Part shown: positions 1-5,608 of the stretch, piece after piece
How positions within the stretch are numbered: position 1 is the stretch's first letter
Layout of the letters: every line of letters starts with the position of its first letter
NCBI GenBank assembly: GCA_946497695.1
Contig: CAMMLJ010000019.1
Coordinates: 1 to 37,037 of the forward strand
Reading direction: 5' to 3'
DNA length: 37,037 bases
Origin: an uncultured Clostridium sp.
GTDB lineage: Bacteria > Bacillota > Clostridia > TANB77 > CAG-508
Translations under genes and position numbers: made by a program
Notes under the pieces: generated by a model
What the model was told of the DNA's origin: nothing
Databases searched by the model: none
What the model saw: only the letters and a program-made list of their open reading frames with translations

Positions 1-442
1 ATGCAACATCATTATCTATTGTTTTTGGAACACCTATTACATTTATTCCTTTTAAAAATAAATCTCTTGCAGATTTTTGTGTTCCATCTCCTCCTAATGT
101 AAATACACAGTCAAATCCATCATCTTTTATATTTTGTACGCATTTATCAGATAAGTCTTGGTATTCTACTTCTCCATTTGGCATTACTACTTTATAATTA
201 AAAACGTTTGCATTTGTAGAAGATCCTATTATTGAACCTCCTTTAGGAAGTATTCCTGATGCTATTTTATTTCCTTCTGTGCTTAATTTGATATAATCAT
301 TATTAAGTAGTCCTCTATAACCTTCTATAAATCCATAACATTCTATTCCGTTTTCCTCTGCAGTTTTTACAATAGCTCTAATTACAGCATTAAATCCAGA
401 TACATCTCCACCATTTGCTAAAATTGCAACTTTTTTTAACAT
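1..442 (-). CDS. pfkA: 6-phosphofructokinase, 3'-truncated by the window edge
   Basis: Phosphorylates fructose 6-phosphate to fructose 1,6-bisphosphate in cytoplasmic glycolysis. The 147 visible residues are the N-terminal part of a PFK fold. They show the nucleotide-binding start GGDVSGFNAVIR (residues 11-22), the GGDGT loop (117-121) and the catalytic PKTIDND motif (139-145). In E. coli numbering the Gly after GGD (G104) is typical of ATP-dependent enzymes. The Lys before TIDND (K124) is typical of PPi-dependent and group III enzymes, so the phosphoryl donor cannot be settled from this fragment. The ATG at 442-440 has AGGAGGA about 8 nt upstream (451-457). The rest of the gene lies beyond base 1. 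Family assignment is secure; donor specificity is not. Confidence 0.9.
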   Translation of the reverse strand, partial: MLKKVAILANGGDVSGFNAVIRAIVKTAEENGIECYGFIEGYRGLLNNDYIKLSTEGNKIASGILPKGGSIIGSSTNANVFNYKVVMPNGEVEYQDLSDKCVQNIKDDGFDCVFTLGGDGTQKSARDLFLKGINVIGVPKTIDNDVA

Positions 443-497
443 TTCCTTTATCCTCCTATGTTCTTTTTTATATTTATCTTTTAGTTTTTCTTATAAT

Positions 498-525
498 ATT
501 ATACCAAAAAGATGAGAAATTACAA
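498..525 (-). promoter_or_regulatory. Sigma-A-type promoter of the phosphofructokinase gene
   Basis: On the minus strand TTGTAA (520-525) is followed after 16 bp by TATAAT (498-503), preceded by TTGG, which gives an extended -10 (TGn). It lies about 55 bp upstream of the ATG. The rest of 526-660 is AT-rich, and I see no gene or strong structure there. Confidence 0.6.
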
Positions 526-664
526 CAATTTTAGAAATATTTAGTAAAATTCCAAATAAATTTTTATCACAATTCACAGCCATTTTAAATTTCTTTATAT
601 ATTTTCGAAAATTTACACTGGCTATAAATTGCAACAATCATTTACATTTTTTTCTAATTTTTTA

Positions 665-693
665 TTGACTTATAATTAAATTATTTGTATAAT
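665..693 (+). promoter_or_regulatory. Strong sigma-A promoter of the small toxin-like gene
   Basis: TTGACT (665-670) and TATAAT (688-693) are separated by exactly 17 bp. Transcription would start near 700 and give a leader of about 50 nt that contains the hairpin sequestering the ribosome binding site. Confidence 0.75.
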
Positions 694-706
694 TTTACTC
701 AGAAGT
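691..706 (+). repeat. 16-bp direct repeat, copy 1 (toxin start-site region)
   Basis: AATTTTACTCAGAAGT covers part of the -10 box and the expected start site of the toxin-like gene. The identical 16 bases recur at 993-1008. Confidence 0.7.
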
Positions 707-725
707 AAGGAGAAGCAGAAGTGTG

Positions 726-746
726 TCGCCTCCTCAAAGGAGGTGA
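726..746 (+). promoter_or_regulatory. Hairpin sequestering the Shine-Dalgarno of the toxin-like gene
   Basis: TCGCCTCCT (726-734), loop CAA, AGGAGGTGA (738-746) form a 9-bp stem with one G-U pair. The right arm is an almost perfect complement of the 16S rRNA 3' end, so the whole ribosome binding site is paired. The ATG follows 5 nt later. Burying a strong ribosome binding site in a local stem is a known feature of type I toxin mRNAs. Confidence 0.6.
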
Positions 747-751
747 TGTGT

Positions 752-865
752 ATGGTAGAATTTTTATTACAATTTATTATATTACTTTTTACTGGTCTTG
801 TATCAGTAACTATCATTACTATTGCCTTAATTATTGTACTTGTACATATTTTAGGCAAAAATTAA
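752..865 (+). CDS. 37-residue hydrophobic peptide, candidate type I toxin
   Basis: The peptide starts MVEFLLQFIILLFTG, is one continuous predicted membrane helix rich in Ile, Leu and Val, and ends in a polar HILGKN tail. This is the size and form of Firmicute type I toxins (TxpA/BsrG/Fst-like or holin-like small toxins), which insert into the cell membrane. I could not match it to one named family. The ATG at 752 is preferred over the GTG at 721 because AAAGGAGGTGATG ends just before it. It has its own promoter, a leader hairpin, a strong terminator, and a convergent minus-strand promoter that would make RNA overlapping its 3' end. No other gene lies in this 300-bp unit. The function is inferred from architecture. 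Confidence 0.6.
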   Translation: MVEFLLQFIILLFTGLVSVTIITIALIIVLVHILGKN

Positions 866-953
866 AATACAAATACACACTCTGCTTGCCGTTTAGAGTG
901 TGTATTTTTATACATTAAACTAATGGCGACCACTTGTGTGGCTCCTTATTTCT
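866..953 (-). ncRNA. Candidate antisense RNA (type I antitoxin)
   Basis: A minus-strand promoter at 960-987 would start RNA near 953 that runs leftward into the stem at 871-907. It would be complementary to the last ~50 nt or more of the toxin transcript. This 3'-overlapping convergent layout is that of txpA/RatA and bsrG/SR4. The RNA ends are estimates from promoter and terminator positions only. Confidence 0.4.
871..907. terminator. Terminator between toxin-like gene and antisense RNA
   Basis: A perfect 13-bp stem, AAATACACACTCT (871-883) with AGAGTGTGTATTT (895-907), has an 11-nt loop. T residues at 905-909 serve the plus direction, and a T-rich run serves the minus direction (weaker). 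It can end the toxin mRNA and possibly the antisense RNA. Confidence 0.8.
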
Positions 954-959
954 ATTTTT

Positions 960-987
960 ATTATATCACATATTTTGCATTTGTCAA
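960..987 (-). promoter_or_regulatory. Strong antisense promoter facing the toxin-like gene
   Basis: Read on the minus strand, TTGACA (982-987) and TATAAT (960-965) both match consensus with a 16-bp spacer. No coding region lies between this promoter and the terminator at 871-907, so the product should be a short untranslated RNA. Confidence 0.65.
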
Positions 988-992
988 ATATA

Positions 993-1008
993 AATTTTAC
1001 TCAGAAGT
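993..1008 (+). repeat. 16-bp direct repeat, copy 2
   Basis: Exact copy of 691-706. It is also preceded by an AT-rich -10-like TATAAA and is followed by the inverted repeat ATATGTT/AACATAT and then the GC-rich hairpin at 1030-1059. It may be the remnant of a duplicated start-site region. Confidence 0.7.
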
Positions 1009-1029
1009 TAATATGTTAAACATATAGAA

Positions 1030-1059
1030 GTGGTGGGGCTTGTTATAAAGCTCCACCAC
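1030..1059. terminator. Hairpin downstream of the first 68-residue gene
   Basis: GTGGTGGGGCTT, loop GTTATA, AAGCTCCACCAC form a 12-bp stem with one G-U pair, 5 bp beyond the stop codon of the gene at 1065-1271. A near-identical hairpin follows the paralogue (1377-1406), with two compensated base-pair changes. There is no long T tract on the minus strand, so it could be a terminator or an mRNA-stabilising end. Confidence 0.5.
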
Positions 1060-1064
1060 CCATA

Positions 1065-1271
1065 TCAGCTCTCCTCCTCGATGAGCGTAGCACACCTTGC
1101 CAAGATTTTTGCAAAGTCACTGCGACTTTTCACATAGAGACTTGCTCCTAAGCGTCTAGCAGAAAGTTCTTTTGCATAGCTTTCTGCTGTCTGCATGTCT
1201 TCCCGGCTTGCAAACGTCACGTTGACCACATTGTCTTGGTCAAGATGCAATTCGAGCCAATATTGTTTCAT
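1065..1271 (-). CDS. Small hypothetical protein, 68 residues, paralogue A
   Basis: Function unknown. The pattern suggests strand-strand-helix-strand-helix: WLELHLD, NVTFAS, a helix over residues 26-40, ASLYVKSRSDF, and a final helix ending IEEES. It is the same length as the protein at 1420-1626 and about 35% identical without gaps. Shared positions include WLE (5-7), D11, D13-N14, VTF (18-20), D25, AE (29-30), RR (39-40), G42, SR-D (49-52) and ES (67-68). Its codons are markedly more GC-rich than those of neighbouring genes, which suggests later acquisition. The ATG at 1271 has AGGAGG about 7 nt upstream, the stop is TGA, and it has its own promoter. There is no signal peptide or membrane segment. 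Conservation between paralogues argues it is a real protein. Confidence 0.7.
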   Translation of the reverse strand: MKQYWLELHLDQDNVVNVTFASREDMQTAESYAKELSARRLGASLYVKSRSDFAKILARCATLIEEES

Positions 1272-1302
1272 ACAAAAACCTCCTCATGGTTTTTATGTTA
1301 GT

Positions 1303-1331
1303 ATTATAGCATATTTAGACATTTTTTTCAA
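1303..1331 (-). promoter_or_regulatory. Promoter of small gene A
   Basis: On the minus strand, TTGAAA (1326-1331), a 17-bp spacer and TATAAT (1303-1308). A short leader leads to the AGGAGG site. The leader resembles that of small gene B, so promoter and gene were duplicated together. Confidence 0.7.
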
Positions 1332-1339
1332 ATAATTTT

Positions 1340-1372
1340 TTCGCCCATTAGGGACGCCCTTTTTTGGGCGAA
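1340..1372 (+). repeat. 33-bp palindromic repeat, copy 1
   Basis: It begins TTCGCCCATTAGGGACG and ends TTTGGGCGAA. The ends TTCGCCC/GGGCGAA are inverted repeats, and internal CCC-ATTA-GGG and CGCCC/GGGCG pairs allow alternative hairpins. Two further copies lie at 7142-7174 and, inverted, at 7311-7343. Copy 1 differs from the others only by one C to T in the pyrimidine stretch. It lies between small genes A and B. Confidence 0.85.
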
Positions 1373-1376
1373 AAGA

Positions 1377-1406
1377 ATGGCGGGGCTTGTTATAAAGCTC
1401 CGCCAT
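1377..1406. terminator. Hairpin downstream of the second 68-residue gene
   Basis: ATGGCGGGGCTT, loop GTTATA, AAGCTCCGCCAT form a 12-bp stem followed on the minus strand by a T-rich stretch (ATTCTTTTC). Compared with the hairpin at 1030-1059, one pair changed from G-C to A-T and one from T-A to C-G, with both partners changed each time. The pairing is therefore conserved. Confidence 0.55.
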
Positions 1407-1419
1407 CTGCTTTTGGTTG

Positions 1420-1626
1420 TTAGCTCTCTCTTGCCATAATGTTAATCCAATAGGCAAGAACTGTCACATAGTCTTTCCGGCTACGCATAAAGAACCGAGG
1501 TCCAGTTCTTCTTATGCACATCCGCTCTGCAAACGCTTCTGCACGATGCTTGTCATTCAGGCACACAAATGTTACTTTGGCCTGATTGTCAGCATCATAC
1601 GCAACTTCCAGCCACAAGCTGTCCAT
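1420..1626 (-). CDS. Small hypothetical protein, 68 residues, paralogue B
   Basis: Function unknown. It is an ungapped paralogue of the protein at 1065-1271 (about 24 of 68 positions identical) with the same predicted order of strands and helices. It starts MDSLWLEVAYDADN and ends WINIMARES. It is richer in Arg and aromatic residues (RFFMRSRKDY around 44-53), so it may bind nucleic acid or a partner, but I recognise no motif. AGGAGGG precedes the ATG at 1626, a promoter lies at 1656-1684 and the covarying hairpin follows. Codon use is GC-rich compared with the flanks. Confidence 0.7.
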   Translation of the reverse strand: MDSLWLEVAYDADNQAKVTFVCLNDKHRAEAFAERMCIRRTGPRFFMRSRKDYVTVLAYWINIMARES

Positions 1627-1655
1627 AAAATCCCTCCTTTGGGTTTTATGTTAAC

Positions 1656-1684
1656 ATTTTATCATAATTTTATTATTTTTTCAA
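1656..1684 (-). promoter_or_regulatory. Promoter of small gene B
   Basis: On the minus strand, TTGAAA (1679-1684), a 17-bp spacer and TAAAAT (1656-1661). Two operator-like palindromes lie just upstream (1701-1726 and 1741-1766). Confidence 0.6.
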
Positions 1685-1700
1685 GTTTTTTTATTTATAA

Positions 1701-1726
1701 ATTTTGTACAGTGTACTGTACAAAAT
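1701..1726. promoter_or_regulatory. Operator-like palindrome 1
   Basis: A 26-bp near-perfect palindrome with half-site ATTTTGTACAGT and a 2-bp asymmetric centre. It repeats 40 bp further on with few changes. Its position, about 65 bp before the predicted start of small gene B, fits a transcription factor site. The palindromic style resembles GntR/YtrA operators, but the regulator is unknown. Confidence 0.5.
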
Positions 1727-1740
1727 TGTGTTTTTTTAAT

Positions 1741-1766
1741 ATTTTGTTCAGTATACTGTACAAAAT
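1741..1766. promoter_or_regulatory. Operator-like palindrome 2
   Basis: A second 26-bp palindrome, starting ATTTTGTTCAGTATACTG. It is aligned with palindrome 1 at an exact 40-bp offset (about four helical turns) and differs at two positions. The core CAGTATACTG is close to the core of the GntR-linked palindrome at 36618-36653. Confidence 0.5.
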
Positions 1767-1780
1767 ATTAAACTTTTAAA

Positions 1781-1846
1781 ATCTTTTTTGAACCTGTCCC
1801 CAGAAACAGCTAAAAGATGTTTTTTGAAAGTGTCCCCAAAAACACC
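1781..1846. repeat. Two imperfect 30-bp direct repeats with GTCCCC core
   Basis: 1781-1810 and 1817-1846 align without gaps: both have TTTTTTGAA, then GTCCCCA, then AAACA. They lie in the non-coding stretch after spoIIIAH. Their origin is unknown. Confidence 0.55.
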
Positions 1847-1856
1847 CAAAAATATC

Positions 1857-2507
1857 CTATTCTTTATTGCTTATGTGTATATTATCGACCTCTGCAGATA
1901 ATTCTCTAGATATTATGTTTTGTATTTGTGCTATTTGCTCTGGTGTTATTTCTGCTCCTTTTATAATAACACTTATGCTTTCTCCATTAACAAATATTAC
2001 TACATCTTCAAATCCTTTATTTTTTATTAGGGTTTCTGCTATCATTATAGCATTTTTTGTGTCATTTATATTTTTTATTTCATTTTGAGATATTTCTTTT
2101 TGTGTTTCTGATATTTGGCTATTTTCTAATATGTTTTGATAGCTTTCTAGCATTTGAGAATACATTTTTTCTCTTTCTAGTCTAGATTCTGTAAAATATT
2201 CATCACTAGAACTACTACTAGTTTGTGTAACCTCAGTATTTTCAGTATTTCCAGTGTTTCCAGTGTTTTCAGTATTTTCTGTGTTTTCTGTGTTTGTAGA
2301 AATTGCTGTGCCGATAGTTGTGTTATCTGTTACATTTGCAGAAACTAATGTTGCATCACCTAACTGGGCATAAGCTTCTGTGTCTGCAAGTGCAGAAGCT
2401 TCTAGTGCATCTTTTGTATTTGCTGTATAATTCATATAGCCTGCAGCAATAAGCATTATTGCAATTGCAGAGATTATTACTTGGTTTTTCTTTAATATAT
2501 TTTTCAT
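1857..2507 (-). CDS. spoIIIAH: Stage III sporulation protein AH
   Basis: In sporulating cells SpoIIIAH sits in the mother-cell outer forespore membrane. Its C-terminal domain crosses the intermembrane space to bind forespore SpoIIQ, forming part of the feeding-tube channel. This 216-residue protein has one N-terminal membrane segment (about residues 8-28), a Thr/Asn-rich spacer with repeated NTE/NTG triplets (about 75-92), a Ser run, a helical part, and a C-terminal YscJ/FliF-like domain (VVIFVNGESISVIIKG, then SAEVDNIHISNKE). Its length matches the family. It is the last gene of the spoIIIA cluster. The ATG has AGAAAGGA upstream. No clear terminator follows before the repeats at 1781-1846. 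Confidence 0.9.
   Translation of the reverse strand: MKNILKKNQVIISAIAIMLIAAGYMNYTANTKDALEASALADTEAYAQLGDATLVSANVTDNTTIGTAISTNTENTENTENTGNTGNTENTEVTQTSSSSSDEYFTESRLEREKMYSQMLESYQNILENSQISETQKEISQNEIKNINDTKNAIMIAETLIKNKGFEDVVIFVNGESISVIIKGAEITPEQIAQIQNIISRELSAEVDNIHISNKE
2235..2297 (-). repeat. 9-nt in-frame repeat inside spoIIIAH
   Basis: About seven units of a 9-nt motif encode NTE or NTG triplets in the linker between the membrane anchor and the YscJ-like domain. Length can change by whole codons without breaking the gene. Confidence 0.6.
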
Positions 2508-2560
2508 AATTGTATTCCTTTCTCGCCTTTATTTTAGGAAAGGCACATATTTTAGCCTTC

Positions 2561-3188
2561 CTATTTCATTTCAAATACTTGTATTTTATATGTTGCAAGA
2601 CCTGTAACTGCTTCTACTGCTTGAACAATGTTAGTTTTTACATCTGCATTTCCTGCACCTGTTGCTGTGATTATTGCTCCTTCTATTTTAGGATTTACAA
2701 CACTTTGCGTCATTGGGGTTCTTACTCCATCATTTTCTTCATATATTATTTCTTTACTTGTGCTAGTTTCATTTACTACTCTTGTTCCACCTCCGAGAGT
2801 CGGTCTCTTCGGTAATTGTAGAGCTTGTATCTTCATCATACATTGGTATTACCCTACTTGTTTGTGAATATGTAATTAGCACTTTTACTTCTCCTACTCC
2901 TTTTATATTAGAAAGTATATTCTCAAGTTTTTCTTCTATTCCATCTGAAGATGAAGTTGTATCATCATTTGTAATTATATTTTCTTCTGAGGCAAGCCTT
3001 TTACCTGAAGCATCATTTGTAATTGTATCGCTTTTGTTATTATCTCCATTCCATATGTAGTTAATTGCAACTATTGTTACAATTAAAATAATTACAAATA
3101 AAACAAGATTTTCTATTTTTCTTTTGTTGTTCTCTCCTTCTTTAGGTTTGAACTTTTCTTTAATTTTATCTAATTTTTCCTTTAACAA
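2561..3188 (-). pseudogene. spoIIIAG: Stage III sporulation protein AG, interrupted by a 1-nt frameshift
   Basis: SpoIIIAG forms a ring in the SpoIIIA-SpoIIQ channel. The first reading frame (3188-2769) encodes the N-terminal membrane segment (about residues 28-45), the ILSNIKGVGEVKVLITY motif and TITEETDS. It then runs out of frame to a stop after about 11 aberrant residues. The second frame resumes at about 2794 with GGGTRVVNE, followed by PKIEGAIITATGAGN and VFEMK, which is the normal end of SpoIIIAG. Deleting one base in ACTCTCGG (2794-2800) would join DS to GGGT exactly as in homologues, so one extra base is present. The start is a TTG with AGGGGG upstream. It may be a sequencing error, a real mutation or recoding. 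Both halves remain well conserved, so recent or artefactual is most likely. Confidence 0.85.
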
Positions 3189-3208
3189 ATTAAGTTCCCC
3201 CTTTTTGT

Positions 3209-3811
3209 TTAAAGTATCTCTATGTTTTTTATATCAATATCATATGTACTACTAATATATTCAGCAATTTCTTGTTTTTCACTAGACGCTAGACTAGTAT
3301 CACTTTCTTGCGTGTTTGTTTCACCTATTTGAATATTTACTTCTTCTATCTCTATATTTCTTACTTGATTGCTTTCTTCTGTTTCTTTTTTATCTAAGCT
3401 TAAACTAATAAATTCTATAGTATAATTTTCATCATCTCTAATTTGTATATATGTATTTAAAACCTCATAACCTTTGTCTTTTAGTTTTGCTTTTATATCA
3501 GATTCTAAATTCGACTGGTATATATCTTTAATCGTTCTATTGTTGTTTTCTTCTATTTTTTTAGATATATCTTCATCACTTTTAGCCATTTGCTCTTCAT
3601 ATGCTTTAGTATCTAAAATGTCATTTATATTAAAGTTATTACTTGAAAATTTTGTAATTATTGGAGAGATTATTGTAAAAAGAATATATATGCCAACTAC
3701 AACTTTTACATATTTTTTACTTGAACCATTTGGCAAAATCATTTCTATTATTGTAGCAATTATTACTGCAACTATAATCCCTTGTGCCCAATTTGAAAGA
3801 AAGTCAATCAC
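3209..3811 (-). CDS. spoIIIAF: Stage III sporulation protein AF
   Basis: Component of the SpoIIIA secretion-like complex in the mother-cell membrane around the forespore. It has 200 residues, with two N-terminal membrane segments (about 10-28 and 35-52; the PNGSSKKYVKVVVGIYILFT region is typical) and a soluble, charged C-terminal ring-forming domain ending DIDIKNIEIL. The GTG start at 3811 is supported by AGGAGG 7 nt upstream, which overlaps the TAA of spoIIIAE, indicating translational coupling. Confidence 0.9.
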   Translation of the reverse strand: MIDFLSNWAQGIIVAVIIATIIEMILPNGSSKKYVKVVVGIYILFTIISPIITKFSSNNFNINDILDTKAYEEQMAKSDEDISKKIEENNNRTIKDIYQSNLESDIKAKLKDKGYEVLNTYIQIRDDENYTIEFISLSLDKKETEESNQVRNIEIEEVNIQIGETNTQESDTSLASSEKQEIAEYISSTYDIDIKNIEIL

Positions 3812-3823
3812 AATTATTCCTCC

Positions 3824-4990
3824 TTAGCTTCCCATCATTAAACCACTGTTAGATATTTTTATAACCAAAGTTACTCCAATAACAAGCATTACAGATATGC
3901 TACACATTATTGCTAAAAGTAATTTAAATGTTCCTCCTATTTGACCTAGTAAATCTACAATTTTTTTATCTGCAATTGGTTGGCATAGAGCAGAGCCCAG
4001 ATAATAAACTCCCATTAATGCTGCAAGTTTTATTATTGGCATGATACATATACTTAAAATAATAATTACACCAACTATGCCTACTGCATTTTTTAGAATA
4101 TTACTACAACTCATTACTGTTTCTACTGCATCTCCTAAAATTTTTCCTACTATTGGAATGAAGTTAGATACTGCTGCTTTAGTTGTTTTTACTGTAAGAC
4201 CATCTACTCCGTTTGTTATGCTTCCTTCAAGAGATGCTACTCCAACAAATATTGTAAGTACAATTCCTAGAATCCATATAACTGTTTTGTTTATAAATGT
4301 ACCTAATTTATCTATTTGAACTTTGTCTGAGATGTTTGATATTACATTTAATGCTACTGCAACAAGCGAGGCCGGAATTAATATTGTGTTAATAAAGTTG
4401 CCTATAAATGTTATTATAAATAATATAATTGGTTGTAACATGCTAGCAGATGCAATATTTCCCGTTGTTATCATTAGTGTAATTAATAATGGGATTAATG
4501 AGTTTGAAAATCCTACTAGGTTTTCTATGGAAGTTCGTATCATTACAATTATGTCTGAAAAGTTTTTCATTATAATTGTTACTATTAATATGTATGTTAC
4601 ATAATGTGATATTTGGGCAATTGATTTATTTTCTAAATCATCACTTATGCTTTTTAAGATACTTGATATAACTACTATAACTAATATTATTCCTATAGAT
4701 TTTATAGCTTCTCCAACTTGGCTAAATAATAAATTTAAAATTTGCTGTCCAATTGTTAGGTTGTCTATTTCTCCTTTTATTGCTCCAGTTATTAATTCTC
4801 CTACATCAATGTCAAACCCATCACTTTTATATTTATCTGCCTCTTCTATAAAACTTGATATTCCAAGTGTTTCTGACTGACTTTCTAAGATTGCGTCTGT
4901 GTCTACATCTGTGGTATTTGTTTCTTCTGCATTGGCTGTTGGCGTAAAGATTGTTATGAGTATAATAATTATTAATATTATTTTTTTCAT
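3824..4990 (-). CDS. spoIIIAE: Stage III sporulation protein AE
   Basis: Polytopic membrane protein of the SpoIIIA complex, probably the inner channel or export-gate part. It has 388 residues, a signal-like start (MKKIILIIIILITIFTP, then ANAEE) and about seven or eight membrane segments from residue 75 onward. Family-typical stretches include VGEAIKSIGIILVIVVISSIL, ISNISDKVQIDKLG and NFIPIVGKILGDAVETV. Its length is close to B. subtilis SpoIIIAE. It lies 13 bp after spoIIIAD. Confidence 0.93.
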   Translation of the reverse strand: MKKIILIIIILITIFTPTANAEETNTTDVDTDAILESQSETLGISSFIEEADKYKSDGFDIDVGELITGAIKGEIDNLTIGQQILNLLFSQVGEAIKSIGIILVIVVISSILKSISDDLENKSIAQISHYVTYILIVTIIMKNFSDIIVMIRTSIENLVGFSNSLIPLLITLMITTGNIASASMLQPIILFIITFIGNFINTILIPASLVAVALNVISNISDKVQIDKLGTFINKTVIWILGIVLTIFVGVASLEGSITNGVDGLTVKTTKAAVSNFIPIVGKILGDAVETVMSCSNILKNAVGIVGVIIILSICIMPIIKLAALMGVYYLGSALCQPIADKKIVDLLGQIGGTFKLLLAIMCSISVMLVIGVTLVIKISNSGLMMGS

Positions 4991-5003
4991 TTTATCTCCT
5001 ATT

Positions 5004-5390
5004 CTATGGCAAAATTTTTATTATTGTTTCTAATAAACTTGACATGATAGGAATTGACATTGACATTATTATTACCTTTCCGCCTAAATCAATTTTACTT
5101 GCAATAGCACTTTCTCCTGAATCTTTGCAAACGCTTACTGCAAATTCAGTAAGTATTGCAATTCCAGTTATTTTTATTAATAAAACTAAAAAATCACTAT
5201 TGATTGCTGTCTTACTTGCTAAACTTTTTAATATATCAATTATTCCAGACATTTTAGCTGCAATTAGTGCAAATATTAAAATTCCTGCTCCAAGAGAAAC
5301 ATATATTGCAAATTCTGGCTTGTACTGCTTTATAATTACAATTATTATTAATGCAATTAGTCCTATACCAATTATTTTTACAATATCCAT
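5004..5390 (-). CDS. spoIIIAD: Stage III sporulation protein AD
   Basis: Small membrane protein of the SpoIIIA complex, 128 residues with about four hydrophobic segments. It starts MDIVKIIGIGLIALI and has the family-typical IKQYKPEFAIYVSLGAG segment. Together with SpoIIIAC it resembles FliQ/FliP-type export components. It follows spoIIIAC by 11 bp and precedes spoIIIAE. Confidence 0.92.
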   Translation of the reverse strand: MDIVKIIGIGLIALIIIVIIKQYKPEFAIYVSLGAGILIFALIAAKMSGIIDILKSLASKTAINSDFLVLLIKITGIAILTEFAVSVCKDSGESAIASKIDLGGKVIIMSMSIPIMSSLLETIIKILP

Positions 5391-5401
5391 GCTAGCTCCT
5401 T

Positions 5402-5596
5402 TTAAAAATTAAATATTGTTCTTACTGTATCAAATAATGAACTTATTTCTTTTATTACCATTGTAAGCACAATAATAAGTCCTGCAAGTGTTGTCATCAT
5501 TGCTTGGTCTTCTCTTCCAGCTCTTACTAATACTTGGTATAAAACAGCCACTAAAATTCCTATTGCTGCTATTTTAAATAATAGATTAATATCCAT
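5402..5596 (-). CDS. spoIIIAC: Stage III sporulation protein AC
   Basis: A 64-residue protein with two membrane helices that resembles SpoIIIAC: MDINLLFKIAAIGIL, then VLVRAGREDQAMMTTLAG. I chose the ATG at 5596, not the ATG at 5608, because GGAGGA lies between them with 5-nt spacing, and the resulting start matches the family. The upstream ATG directly abuts the spoIIIAB stop, which points to translational coupling. Confidence 0.9.
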   Translation of the reverse strand: MDINLLFKIAAIGILVAVLYQVLVRAGREDQAMMTTLAGLIIVLTMVIKEISSLFDTVRTIFNF

Positions 5597-5608
5597 TTTT
5601 TCCTCCAT

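Noticed and set aside
721..918. GTG-started reading of the toxin region as a 65-residue protein
   Set aside because: It uses a different frame from the ATG at 752, runs through the terminator stem and has no ribosome binding site; the 37-residue frame is directly served by AAAGGAGGTGATG.
1417..1779. Long plus-strand open frame across small gene B
   Set aside because: It is antisense to a gene with promoter, ribosome binding site and a conserved paralogue; it has no ribosome binding site, and its translated sequence looks non-protein-like.
2235..2297. Tandem repeat as a CRISPR or mobile array
   Set aside because: Units are 9 nt, contiguous, without spacers and in frame within spoIIIAH; they encode a flexible Asn-Thr-Glu linker.
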